Notes: generated by a model not told the origin, from the letters alone. Positions 1-6,859 are shown, counted from the first letter of the stretch. The stretch is DNA of 11,312 nucleotides from Bacteroidales bacterium UBA4417 (GCA_002389705.1 DGQJ01000351.1:5534-16845); one strand, 5' to 3'. Numbers and translations are program-made.

Positions 1-2125
1 TCAGTTTCTGGGTAGCTTCTACGGTATACCGGGAAATTCCAAGGAAGTTATAGTCGTAAGCCAATGTGCCGTTATATACATACAGCGCCCATCCGCCAAA
101 GCGTCCGGCCTGTGCGATAAGCATACCGTTTGCTGTTTTGCCAGCCGGAATTTCAATATCAGCCGTAATGGTTTTCGACCTGTTTTTAATATTGAGGAAT
201 GAATTTTCGGGTATACCCACCATGCCTTCAGCCAGATTGAGGGATGTCCGGTTCCCCAAAAGGGTTGGACGACCTACCGCTTCTGCATTCAAACGTTCAA
301 ACAGTCGGTCATCGACAGGTAATGCATAATTTTTCTCAGCTTCTTTCATAAACAGTGCCTGCATTTCTTTGAGTTTTTCAGGCTTCTGGGCAGCCAGGTT
401 ATTAACCAGGCTGAAATCATCCGGCGTATAATAGAGTTCCCAGATATCTTCTGTCAAAGGCCTCCTGACCTTTTGCTCCCAGGGTGCCCGGTGAATGGTT
501 CGGGCGTACCAGCCATCCTTATACATAGCGCGGTTACCTGCCATTTCAAAATACTGGGTGGTATGTGTTTCTTTAGCCTTTGGATCATTAAATGAATATA
601 CCAGGCTTTTCCCATCCATGGGGCGTTGTGCAACCCCGTTCACGCTTTTTGGTTCGGGCAAACCGGCTGCTTCCAGGATGGTCGGCGCCACGTCGATTAC
701 ATGGCTGAACTGGGTACGCAATCCGCCATGGGCTTTAATGCCTTTGGGCCAGCGGATGGCCATGCCTACCTTTGTTCCGCCAGGATCTGAAGCTATCTGT
801 TTTGTCCATGTGTAAGGTGTATCAAACATCACTGCCCATCCGGCTGCCATATGTGGATAGGTTTCGGGGCCACCCCATTTGTCAACTTTTTTGAGCATAT
901 CCGAAACGGTTTCCTGCACACCATTAAAATAGGTCATTTCGCTGAACATACCATTCATGCCCCCTTCGGAACTGGTGCCATTATCGCCATACACAAAAAT
1001 AATCATGGTGTTGTCGGCCTGACCGCTTTCTTCTACTGCATCCAACAGGCGACCCACTTCATGATCGGTCATATCCAGAAATCCGGCAAAGGTCTCAGCC
1101 TGGCGTGTAAAGAGTTTTTTCTCATCAGCCGAAAGTTTATTCCATTCCTGAATAGCTTCCGGTTTCGGAGCCAGTTTGGTGCCTTTGGGTACAATGCCCT
1201 TGGCTATCTGGCGATCTAAAATTTGTTGACGCATAGCATCCCAGCCTGCATCAAATTTGCCTTTCCATTTGTCGATATAGCTCTGAGGCACATGGTGCGG
1301 TGCATGTGTGGCACCCGGTGCGAAATACATAAAGTAAGGTTTATCCGGTGTCATTGCCTTCTGGAACTTCATCCACGCTACAGCCTGGTTGGTCATATCG
1401 TTCATAAAGTGATAGTTGGGATCATCAGGCAATTCAACAGGGTGTACTCCATCATAAATAAAGGGTGCCCACTGGTTGGTTTCACCTCCCAGGAAACCAT
1501 AAAACTTATCAAAGCCCTGGTGGGTAGGCCAACGATCGAAGGGGCCCGAAATACTGGTTTCCCAAACAGCTGTTTCGTGCCATTTGCCAAAGGCACCGGT
1601 GCTGTAACCGTTCAGCCGGAGCATTTCTGCAACGGGTGCAACTTCGCCGGGAATTTCACCAGTGCCACCGGGCATTCCTGTAGCCATTTCGGTAATAAAT
1701 CCCATGTTATTCACCTGGTGGTTACGGCCGCTTTTAATGGCTGCACGTGTGGGTGAACAAACTGCCGTGGTGTGGAAATTGTTATAATAAATACCTTCGC
1801 TTGCAATACGGTCGAATGTTGGGGTGCTAACCGGTCCGCCAAAGTTACTGGTACCGGCAAAACCGAGGTCGTCAAGTAGCACTAATATTACGTTTGGTGC
1901 TCCTTCGGGCGCTTTTACCTCAAACCTTTCAGGCATTTTTGCATTCCGAACGTCTAATTCACCTGACGTAGGACGCGTTGGGGCTTTGATCGGAAGTACT
2001 GTGCGGTCGAGCCCATCGGTACGTGCCACTTGTTTCCCCTGTTGCTTGCACGAGAAGGTTACCATGCAGAATTGTAAAACCAACAGGCCAAGCAATAACT
2101 TGTTTAAATAGGATGTCTTCTTCAT
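1..2125 (-). CDS. Arylsulfatase, S1 formylglycine type, exported (3' end beyond the window)
   Basis: Hydrolyses sulfate esters. The ATG at 2123-2125 opens a frame of 708 codons that is still open at base 1. Residues 1-26 form a basic and hydrophobic export signal with a Cys at 26, but the preceding residues TFS are a poor lipobox, so lipidation is uncertain. The sulfatase core starts near residue 77. Asp85-Asp86 fit the metal site. Cys123 in the motif C-S-P-T-R (codon 1757-1759) is the residue that family members convert to formylglycine. The segment G-K-W-H (Lys181, His183), Asp381-Asn382 in G-D-N-G, and Lys452 in G-G-T-K supply the remaining expected active-site residues. The region after about residue 560 resembles the beta-rich C-terminal extension of long (roughly 750-800 residue) arylsulfatases, so some tens of residues are probably missing. 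All catalytic residues look intact. The substrate cannot be read from the sequence. No sulfatase-maturating enzyme and no SusC/SusD pair is in the window. Confidence 0.95.
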   Translation of the reverse strand, partial: MKKTSYLNKLLLGLLVLQFCMVTFSCKQQGKQVARTDGLDRTVLPIKAPTRPTSGELDVRNAKMPERFEVKAPEGAPNVILVLLDDLGFAGTSNFGGPVSTPTFDRIASEGIYYNNFHTTAVCSPTRAAIKSGRNHQVNNMGFITEMATGMPGGTGEIPGEVAPVAEMLRLNGYSTGAFGKWHETAVWETSISGPFDRWPTHQGFDKFYGFLGGETNQWAPFIYDGVHPVELPDDPNYHFMNDMTNQAVAWMKFQKAMTPDKPYFMYFAPGATHAPHHVPQSYIDKWKGKFDAGWDAMRQQILDRQIAKGIVPKGTKLAPKPEAIQEWNKLSADEKKLFTRQAETFAGFLDMTDHEVGRLLDAVEESGQADNTMIIFVYGDNGTSSEGGMNGMFSEMTYFNGVQETVSDMLKKVDKWGGPETYPHMAAGWAVMFDTPYTWTKQIASDPGGTKVGMAIRWPKGIKAHGGLRTQFSHVIDVAPTILEAAGLPEPKSVNGVAQRPMDGKSLVYSFNDPKAKETHTTQYFEMAGNRAMYKDGWYARTIHRAPWEQKVRRPLTEDIWELYYTPDDFSLVNNLAAQKPEKLKEMQALFMKEAEKNYALPVDDRLFERLNAEAVGRPTLLGNRTSLNLAEGMVGIPENSFLNIKNRSKTITADIEIPAGKTANGMLIAQAGRFGGWALYVYNGTLAYDYNFLGISRYTVEATQKL

Positions 2126-2159
2126 ATTAAAGTTGTTTGAAATTTAATTAATTACATAT

Positions 2160-2167
2160 CAAAGATA
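2160..2167 (-). promoter_or_regulatory. Candidate Bacteroidota -7 box for the arylsulfatase
   Basis: On the minus strand this reads TATCTTTG, an exact match to the Bacteroidota consensus TAnnTTTG, 34 bases upstream of the sulfatase ATG. A second exact match, TAACTTTG, lies at 2179-2186. Neither has a TTG at the usual -33 distance, so the choice between them is open. Confidence 0.4.
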
Positions 2168-2233
2168 ATGAAGAACGACAAAGTTACTTAGTAAAAAGTT
2201 TATTATTTTAATTGCCAGATTCAAATTGAAAAA

Positions 2234-2253
2234 AATACCTATTAGTAGGTATT
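2234..2253. promoter_or_regulatory. Perfect 8-bp inverted repeat with 4-base loop in the divergent region
   Basis: AATACCTA and TAGGTATT are exact reverse complements separated by TTAG. The dyad is flanked by a run of seven A on the left (2229-2235) and five T on the right (2255-2259). It therefore looks terminator-like in both directions, yet it lies upstream of both divergent genes and outside their predicted transcripts. It may be an operator shared by the two promoters, or a terminator of antisense or read-through transcripts. Confidence 0.5.
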
Positions 2254-2309
2254 CTTTTTAACTTAATTATAATTGTTTTCGCAGTTTAATGCTTAAACCC
2301 TGATTGAAA

Positions 2310-2317
2310 TACCTTTG
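2310..2317 (+). promoter_or_regulatory. Candidate Bacteroidota -7 box for the DUF3667-like gene
   Basis: TACCTTTG matches TAnnTTTG exactly and lies 41 bases upstream of the ATG at 2359, a reasonable leader length. No TTG sits at the expected -33 position. The site supports the idea that the gene originally began at 2359 rather than at the in-frame TTG at 2480. Confidence 0.4.
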
Positions 2318-2358
2318 AATACTGAGGTGTGCTGGTTTTTATCATAAACTACAGTGTA

Positions 2359-2479
2359 ATGTCGGAAATATATAGAATGTAAAAACTGTAATACTATTTT
2401 TGAAGGAAATTATTGTAATAATTACGGGCAAAAGGCCGGTGTAGAAAGATTTAAGCTTAAACATCTACCGGCTGAATTT
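2359..2479 (+). pseudogene. Disrupted 5' end of the DUF3667-like gene (degenerate zinc ribbon)
   Basis: The frame of the downstream gene stays open leftward to a TAA at 2357-2359 and encodes recognisable family sequence. It includes Cys codons at 2378 and 2387 (E-C-K-N-C) and at 2414 (N-Y-C), followed by N-N-Y-G-Q. DUF3667 proteins usually start with a C-x2-C...C-x2-C-G-Q zinc ribbon. Here the fourth Cys is Tyr (TAC, 2423-2425), one base change from TGC. No ATG, GTG or TTG lies in this frame before 2480. An ATG at 2359 sits one frame away and hits TAA after seven codons. Removing one base between 2365 and 2377, for example from the AAA at 2366-2368, would join that ATG to the zinc-ribbon frame. 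Either a one-base insertion has inactivated the normal start, or the base is a sequencing error. Confidence 0.7.
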
Positions 2480-3085
2480 TTGCACGGATTTTACCATTGG
2501 CATGGTGGGCTTTTATACACCGTAAAGGAACTTTTTGCCCGGCCAGAGGAAACCTTACATAGTCATATTTCCGGTAAGCGAATAGAATATTTTAATCCCT
2601 TCACTTACCTGGTACTTATCAGCCTGGCCGGCGGATTTTTTTATTGGTCAGGAGTGCCTGATCATTTGAATGCAAATTTTCCGGTGTCCGGCGAAACTCT
2701 CAGAGTTACTGGTAAGTATTTTAGCTACAGGTTGTTACTCACTTTTACAACCTATGCTATTATGGGTAGTATTATTTATAAATCCTATAAATGCAACCTG
2801 GCCGAACACCTGATTATCAACACTTTTCTGATCAGTCAATGTTTGGTTCTGGTGATCGTATGGATGCTGGTAAGTATCATCATAAAACCCTGGAATCAGG
2901 GTTTTGAAATCCTTTTTATAAGTGCATTCTGTACATTTATACTATACCAGATAGTTGTGTTTTTTCGCCTTTTTAATACTGGAAAAATACTTATACGTTG
3001 GATTAAAGCTTTTACAACAGTAATTATGGGGTTAGGTTTAGTTCTTTCAATGATGAACTTTCAGGTAAAAATTGTACATTTATAG
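2480..3085 (+). CDS. DUF3667-like polytopic membrane protein (start damaged or TTG)
   Basis: The only usable in-frame start is TTG at 2480, giving 201 residues, but family similarity extends further upstream (see the entry at 2359-2479). The family signature is clear: H-G-G-L-L-Y-T-V-K-E-L, then R-P-E-E-T and S-G-K-R-I-E-Y-F-N-P-F, matching the DUF3667 pattern of an amphipathic lead-in, a 'RPG' turn and a GKR...NPF entry to the first membrane helix. About five hydrophobic segments follow (near residues 41-57, 82-100, 112-136, 143-163 and 175-191 of the TTG form). DUF3667 proteins are widespread in Bacteroidota and have no established function. The gene ends 66 bases before the DUF202 gene with no terminator between them, so the two may be co-transcribed. 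Starting from TTG would leave a protein lacking the zinc ribbon. It is either decaying or affected by a base error. Confidence 0.75.
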   Translation: MHGFYHWHGGLLYTVKELFARPEETLHSHISGKRIEYFNPFTYLVLISLAGGFFYWSGVPDHLNANFPVSGETLRVTGKYFSYRLLLTFTTYAIMGSIIYKSYKCNLAEHLIINTFLISQCLVLVIVWMLVSIIIKPWNQGFEILFISAFCTFILYQIVVFFRLFNTGKILIRWIKAFTTVIMGLGLVLSMMNFQVKIVHL

Positions 3086-3151
3086 TCGCTGTGTTTCCTG
3101 ATCGGAAAATTAATAAAGCTTTTTAGCAACGTCTTTTTAACTGCAATAAAA

Positions 3152-3556
3152 ATGAAAGATGAACAGACGATCATTAAAGAAGCTGAAAAAGATGTGGATC
3201 CCCGCGTTGATCTTGCCGTGGAACGCACTATGCTTGCGATGGAGCGTACACAACTGGCATGGGTACGTACCGTTTTAACGATGATTACAGCCGGAATAGC
3301 CATCGACAAGTTGCATATGGCACGCATAATAGCCGGGATTGCATGGCAAAAAGATGCCTATATTGCTGGCTTAGTACTCACTTCAACAGCAACTGCACTG
3401 ATGGCATTTGTAAGTGTACAGTTCATATTACGCATTAGGGAATTAAAGTCGATGCGCACAAGTAGTTCTAATCTTCCTCAGCCTGGAGCGTTCATCTCCA
3501 TTTTTATAGTGGCGATAGGCATTCTGGCAATTTTCTCACTGCTTTATTCGTGGTAA
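3152..3556 (+). CDS. DUF202 (YidH-type) small inner-membrane protein
   Basis: This 134-residue protein has the DUF202 layout. A charged N-terminus of about 15 residues leads to D-P-R-V-D-L-A (16-22). Then comes an arginine-rich lead (E-R-T at 24-26 and 31-33, W-V-R-T at 37-40) into helix 1 (about 34-52). Helix 2 spans about 70-93 and helix 3 about 113-133. The repeated E-R-T spacing, followed by A-W-x-R-T, is the conserved core of the family. E. coli YidH and YidG belong to it, but no biochemical role is established. The ATG at 3152 follows the AT-rich leader GCAATAAAA, with no clear Shine-Dalgarno, as is common in Bacteroidota. The gene lies 66 bases behind the DUF3667-like gene. The next plus-strand gene is 283 bases away across repeat-bearing DNA, so the operon, if there is one, probably ends here. 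Confidence 0.85.
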   Translation: MKDEQTIIKEAEKDVDPRVDLAVERTMLAMERTQLAWVRTVLTMITAGIAIDKLHMARIIAGIAWQKDAYIAGLVLTSTATALMAFVSVQFILRIRELKSMRTSSSNLPQPGAFISIFIVAIGILAIFSLLYSW

Positions 3557-3596
3557 AAATCATCAAAATCCAAATGTTCAATTTCCCGGAATCTAT

Positions 3597-3617
3597 AACC
3601 AAGAACCAAGAATCAGG
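3597..3617 (+). repeat. Three-unit heptamer repeat, AACCAAG type
   Basis: AACCAAG occurs twice in immediate succession (3597-3603, 3604-3610), followed by the related AATCAGG (3611-3617). It lies in the gap between the DUF202 gene and the next barrel-protein gene. It is short, but it shares the 7-base period of three other arrays in the window. Confidence 0.6.
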
Positions 3618-3744
3618 CATGCTCTTTAACTCAACTCAGAATTTGAAACTTTGTTCCAATGGCAATCAGGATAAAAGTAAACGAAGGAATAATTTATCTG
3701 GTTTTCAGGTAAACTTCATACAATCCACATCCCTTTTTCATCCT

Positions 3745-3800
3745 CCGACTTCCAACCTCTAACATCCCGTATCCGACATCCCACATACTCCCACGCTCCC
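3745..3800 (-). repeat. Degenerate heptamer tandem array, AWGTNGG type
   Basis: From 3745 the pyrimidine-rich plus strand divides into 7-base units such as CCGACTT, CCAACCT, CTAACAT, CCGACAT and CCCACAT. Six units are clear to 3786, and two weaker ones run to 3800. Read on the minus strand the consensus is roughly A-W-G-T-N-G-G and includes AAGTCGG, a word also found in the array at 7795. The array ends 40 bases before the start codon of the barrel-protein gene at 3840, so it may lie inside or next to that gene's promoter. Confidence 0.65.
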
Positions 3801-3839
3801 CCAAATAACAGTTAATCTTTTCAAATAAAGCCCACAGAT

Positions 3840-4655
3840 ATGAACCGCGACTATTTCTGGATTTTATTGATTCTGCTTCTTCAGGGTTATCCCCGGGGCA
3901 TAGTGGCACAAACAGCGAAAGACACAGCTGACAGGCAACAAAACAGTGCTGCCGCCGATGATCCATCGCAGTTTTTTACCCGCATCGAATTGTTCAATGA
4001 ACTGCAGCACAATCCCAAAGACTATTCCTGGAATCAAACCACCCTCAGAACCATTGTAAAACTCGGTAAACGGTTTACAACCCGGCTTGATATTCCATTT
4101 AGTTACAATTCAATTTCAGCATCCGAGGGCATTAATCATTTCGGACTTGGTGATATTTCATTCCGGTTGCTTGGTTTCAAGCTTATTGATGATCCGAAAT
4201 CGGCTATCACCCTTTCAATGGAAGTAAGTTTAAACACAGCTCAATCAAAAATTCTTGGAACAGGGAAGAATATGCTCATCCCGTTATTGAGCTATACCCG
4301 AACACTAAAAAAGCCGGGAAACCTGGTATCCTTTGTTTTACAGCAAACCAATTCGTATAGTGGTGACGAAACCAGAGAAAATATCAGCTTTACAAAGCTA
4401 CAGGGTATATATATTAAAGTATGGTCCAAGAAAATGTGGTCTGTAGTTGCTCTAGTTATGTATATTGATTACATGCATGGCGGCACATCCATGAACCTGG
4501 AAGGAAGGTTTGTGTATGCAACCGCGCCCCGCACTAATTTTTGGGTACAGGCGGGAGCCGGTCTGTATGGCGATTTTGTACTGCGCTATCAATGGGCTGC
4601 ACAAGTAGGGTACAGGTACTTCTTGTTCCGGAATCTGAACAGGGAAAAAGGATAA
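3840..4655 (+). CDS. Outer-membrane beta-barrel protein, MetA-phenol-degradation/transporter-like
   Basis: The 271-residue precursor has a hydrophobic signal (about 5-22) ending I-V-A before Q24, a normal signal-peptidase I site. The mature protein consists of alternating hydrophobic and polar strands typical of a small barrel. Two segments, G-L-G-D-I-S-F-R-L (about 101-109) and a later L-G-T-G followed by L-I-P-L-L-S-Y, resemble the conserved turns of the PF13557 (MetA-pathway of phenol degradation) barrel family. That family name reflects history; these proteins are generally unassigned outer-membrane channels. The ATG at 3840 gives a complete signal peptide. The C-terminus, after Y-R-Y-F-L-F, ends in a charged tail rather than an aromatic residue. 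The gene converges on the minus-strand gene at 4877, 221 bases away. The family assignment is by eye; barrel topology is more certain than family. Confidence 0.7.
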   Translation: MNRDYFWILLILLLQGYPRGIVAQTAKDTADRQQNSAAADDPSQFFTRIELFNELQHNPKDYSWNQTTLRTIVKLGKRFTTRLDIPFSYNSISASEGINHFGLGDISFRLLGFKLIDDPKSAITLSMEVSLNTAQSKILGTGKNMLIPLLSYTRTLKKPGNLVSFVLQQTNSYSGDETRENISFTKLQGIYIKVWSKKMWSVVALVMYIDYMHGGTSMNLEGRFVYATAPRTNFWVQAGAGLYGDFVLRYQWAAQVGYRYFLFRNLNREKG

Positions 4656-4786
4656 ATTCTGCAAGAGTGCAACAAACCTTTTTTTGCTGAAAAGTGCTCC
4701 TCAGAACACAATGGTTTGCTTGAGCATTAGAATCACATCTTTTCAATGGCATTAAACTGAAACCGTTAACTCATATAAAACAATAA

Positions 4787-4819
4787 CTGCCTGGTGTGTA
4801 AACGAGTTTGGTCAGGCAG
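4787..4819 (-). terminator. Terminator candidate between convergent genes
   Basis: CTGCCTG (4787-4793) and CAGGCAG (4813-4819) are exact reverse complements around a 19-base loop that itself contains a small AAAC/GTTT helix. Read on the minus strand, the stem is followed by the T-rich stretch TTATTGTTTTATATG. It lies about 60 bases past the stop of the minus-strand gene at 4877. The plus-strand side lacks a T run, so it is better placed to end minus-strand transcription. An imperfect U tract lowers confidence. Confidence 0.5.
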
Positions 4820-4876
4820 AAACCTTAGTATGAATACATACAGATCAATTAAACAACATTTGCAGTTCGTTCCAAC

Positions 4877-6013
4877 TTACAATCCAAACCGGTACTGTAT
4901 GCCGCCCATAACCTGCGTTCGTGAACCAAGGAAACCGACTTCAGCCCTAAACATCAAATGCTTGTTAACCTGAAATTGTGAACCGACTATAAAATTCCAC
5001 ATATCTTTCAGGCTTTTATCGAGGGAGTACTGCACCGTTGCTGATTGCTCATCGTTAAGCGCCCCGTCAGCGGCTGTTAACAGGTTAGAAGCAGCAGTGA
5101 GGGTCCGATTGGCTGTTTCATATTTAGCGATATTAATCGGGTTCTTTTGTTCAAGAGGCGTTAAGCCGCTCCACCATTCATCTACCTGGGCTGATTTTTC
5201 ATTTACATTCTCCATACCCTGGTCAACTTTGCCCTGTAATTCATCCGTATTAACAAGCTCCGAAAGCTTCAGCGAACCTTTGGTTTGGGAAGAGAATTTA
5301 ACACGGAATCCACCTGCCCAAAAGGCAATTGTTTGTTCTGGCTTTTTAAACTTAAATGTTTTACCTAAGCGGGGACCGAAAACAAAAGTAAAAACCGGTT
5401 TCTCGAGGGCGCTTACATCCGTCCAGGCACAGTTCATATCCAGTGCCAGCCAGCCACCACCTACACCCATAGTTGGAGTCATACCGAACCCCATTGTTGT
5501 AGCGGAGAATTCAGCTTTTGTTGTAAATGACGTAATTTCCCTCCAGATATTTGCAGTGTCAGGGATCCAAACTCCGGCACTTATTTCGGTTGAACTTTTT
5601 GCTTTACCAAAAAGCCCATAAATGTTTAAGAAAGGCAAAACCCACACATCGGGTCTCACAGTTAATGCCGCGGCTCGTGCTGTTGATTCATCAAAACGTA
5701 TTATTTCGTCCAGGTTATACATCGGCCCGTTATTAAAACCAACATACAGATTATCAATAATTAATGCTGATTCCTGCTGAAGGTAGTTAATACTAACACC
5801 CGCTGAATAAGGTAGGTTAAATCCTTTGGCAGCCGCTTTTGCTCCCCATATCGGAAGAGAATACGGATAAGGCTTTGCTTTAATGCTGTCGATCAGAGCC
5901 ACATTCTTTTTACCCACCTCCTTGTTGGTATAAACCTGCCCGAAAGAAATGTTTGCGATTGAAAAAAATAAAGTAAGAGAAAGGAAGATTTTTTTCATAA
6001 GTAATCTATTCAT
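4877..6013 (-). CDS. Outer-membrane beta-barrel protein with an 80-residue helical insert
   Basis: A 378-residue precursor of unknown function. The signal peptide covers about residues 6-26 (K-K, then a hydrophobic core, then S-F-G-Q). Met6 (codon ending at 5998) is an equally good start, and M-K-K makes the more typical signal; the ATG at 6011-6013 is the longest choice. Residues 27-250 alternate in beta-strand fashion, with Gly/Phe-rich turns, for example a G-F-G-M-T-P-T-M-G-V-G-G-G-W stretch and F-V-F-G-P-R-L-G. Residues about 251-332 differ sharply. They are charged, lack strand alternation and are predicted by eye to be helical or coiled, with paired Trp (D-E-W-W) and Ala-rich helices. 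The last 46 residues return to barrel strands and end Y-R-F-G-L, with an aromatic near the C-terminus as BAM substrates have. I cannot assign a named family. A tetranucleotide repeat lies directly upstream. Confidence 0.75.
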   Translation of the reverse strand: MNRLLMKKIFLSLTLFFSIANISFGQVYTNKEVGKKNVALIDSIKAKPYPYSLPIWGAKAAAKGFNLPYSAGVSINYLQQESALIIDNLYVGFNNGPMYNLDEIIRFDESTARAAALTVRPDVWVLPFLNIYGLFGKAKSSTEISAGVWIPDTANIWREITSFTTKAEFSATTMGFGMTPTMGVGGGWLALDMNCAWTDVSALEKPVFTFVFGPRLGKTFKFKKPEQTIAFWAGGFRVKFSSQTKGSLKLSELVNTDELQGKVDQGMENVNEKSAQVDEWWSGLTPLEQKNPINIAKYETANRTLTAASNLLTAADGALNDEQSATVQYSLDKSLKDMWNFIVGSQFQVNKHLMFRAEVGFLGSRTQVMGGIQYRFGL

Positions 6014-6025
6014 TAATTATGCTTG

Positions 6026-6045
6026 TATTTATTTATTTATTTATT
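6026..6045 (-). repeat. Tetranucleotide repeat, five perfect TATT copies
   Basis: Five uninterrupted copies of TATT (AATA on the minus strand) end 12 bases upstream of the ATG at 6011-6013. They probably lie in the leader or promoter of the barrel-protein gene. No TAnnTTTG match is visible around them. Slippage here could alter leader length or promoter spacing, but it would not shift the reading frame because the tract is outside the coding sequence. Confidence 0.7.
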
Positions 6046-6102
6046 AAAGTTTAATGTATCAGTAGTTTAGCTGTTGAATTTAAAAATGCACGGATTGAGC
6101 AC

Positions 6103-6816
6103 TTAGAACCTGAAGCCAAAATTAATAAAAAATTGTCCGGGTTTTGAACTGGTATTGGCGGTCAGTAATTCATTAAAACCATAGTTATACCCGGCCTCTA
6201 AAACCACGAAAGCGACATTAACACCAACACCGCCTTGACCATAAAATATAAATGAATTTACTTTATCCTTGGTGATTCCGTAAGGATTGTCGCCGACTTT
6301 TAACGTGAAGGAAGGAACCGCGCTGGCAAAAAGCCTCACACTGAGTACCCGGTTCATGAATGATGTAATATTTACCCCAAGCGTTAACGGTATATCAATA
6401 TCGCTAACCGCAATATCAGTAAACTCAGCACTACCTTCAGGTTTGTACCCGATTTTTGCGTTTGCAAACCGAGCTCCAGCCTGCCAGAAAAATGTTCGTC
6501 CCTGTTTATAATATGCTCCTAACTGGTACCCGGCAGAGGCTTCTGTTACATATGAATCGGAAGAACTGAGATCGGTGAAATTTACACCTGTGTACAAAAT
6601 AATCTCGTTCTTATTCCCCTTTTTATCTTTCTTCTTTCCATCATCAGTCTTCATTGTTTCAGCCTGATTCGCTTGTAAACTGTCTGCTTTTACAGTTTTT
6701 GATGTATCAGCAACTTTAGTAACCTGCGAAAATGCCACATTCGTAAAAAAGAAAAAGAACAGGATGCCGATTGAACTTAAAGTTAGCGTGAGTCTGATTG
6801 TTTTCATATGATTCAT
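6103..6816 (-). CDS. Small outer-membrane beta-barrel protein (porin-like) with Lys-rich linker
   Basis: A 237-residue precursor. The signal peptide runs to about residue 31 (F-S-Q), with an unusual run of five Phe at 20-24. Met4 is an alternative start giving M-K-T-I-R. Residues 32-70 form a polar linker ending in a Lys/Asp/Asn-rich patch (61-70), presumably periplasmic. From about 71 onward, alternating strands form an eight- to ten-strand barrel of the general 'outer membrane beta-barrel' type (PF13505/PF13568-like), with Gly-rich turns. The protein ends F-G-F-R-F, a good C-terminal BAM recognition signal. Its function is unknown. It is separated by 89 bases from the barrel gene at 4877-6013 and by 233 bases, with several dyads, from the upstream gene, so it probably has its own promoter. 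Confidence 0.75.
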   Translation of the reverse strand: MNHMKTIRLTLTLSSIGILFFFFFTNVAFSQVTKVADTSKTVKADSLQANQAETMKTDDGKKKDKKGNKNEIILYTGVNFTDLSSSDSYVTEASAGYQLGAYYKQGRTFFWQAGARFANAKIGYKPEGSAEFTDIAVSDIDIPLTLGVNITSFMNRVLSVRLFASAVPSFTLKVGDNPYGITKDKVNSFIFYGQGGVGVNVAFVVLEAGYNYGFNELLTANTSSKPGQFFINFGFRF

Positions 6817-6835
6817 GTTTAATGGTTTATCATGT

Positions 6836-6850
6836 ATTGTTCACAACAAT
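6836..6850. promoter_or_regulatory. Inverted repeat upstream of the 6103-6816 gene
   Basis: ATTGTT and AACAAT are exact reverse complements around CAC, 20 bases upstream of the start codon. The position fits either a leader hairpin or a repressor site. Confidence 0.35.
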
Positions 6851-6859
6851 TGGTGTTAA

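Noticed and set aside
1223..1756. Long plus-strand frames (up to 177 codons) across 66-2111
   Set aside because: All are antisense to the arylsulfatase, whose catalytic motifs lie in one continuous minus-strand frame. The antisense products have no recognisable features.
1..2125. A polysaccharide-utilisation locus around the sulfatase
   Set aside because: No SusC/SusD pair, glycoside hydrolase, anti-sigma/sigma pair or maturase is in the window. The barrel proteins are too small to be SusC.
3094..3108. A small TTTCC/GGAAA hairpin between the DUF3667-like and DUF202 genes, considered as a terminator
   Set aside because: The stem is only 5 bp and is followed by AATTAATAAAG rather than a T run. 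It is too weak to call.
3550..3762. A 70-codon plus-strand frame overlapping the end of the DUF202 gene
   Set aside because: It overlaps the DUF202 stop, consists of low-complexity polar sequence and runs into the heptamer array. There is no coding signature.
3694..3966. A 90-codon minus-strand frame opposite the start of the barrel gene at 3840
   Set aside because: Half of it is the antisense of a convincing signal peptide and half is translated heptamer repeat, with Met/Gly/Val-rich nonsense.
4656..4690. The T7 run at about 4679-4685 as a terminator of the barrel gene ending at 4655
   Set aside because: Only a 4-bp TGCA/TGCA helix precedes it, with an unpaired A/C-rich spacer between stem and T run. 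Not convincing.
5097..5621. A 174-codon plus-strand frame
   Set aside because: It is antisense to the 378-residue barrel protein, which has a signal peptide and consistent strand pattern.
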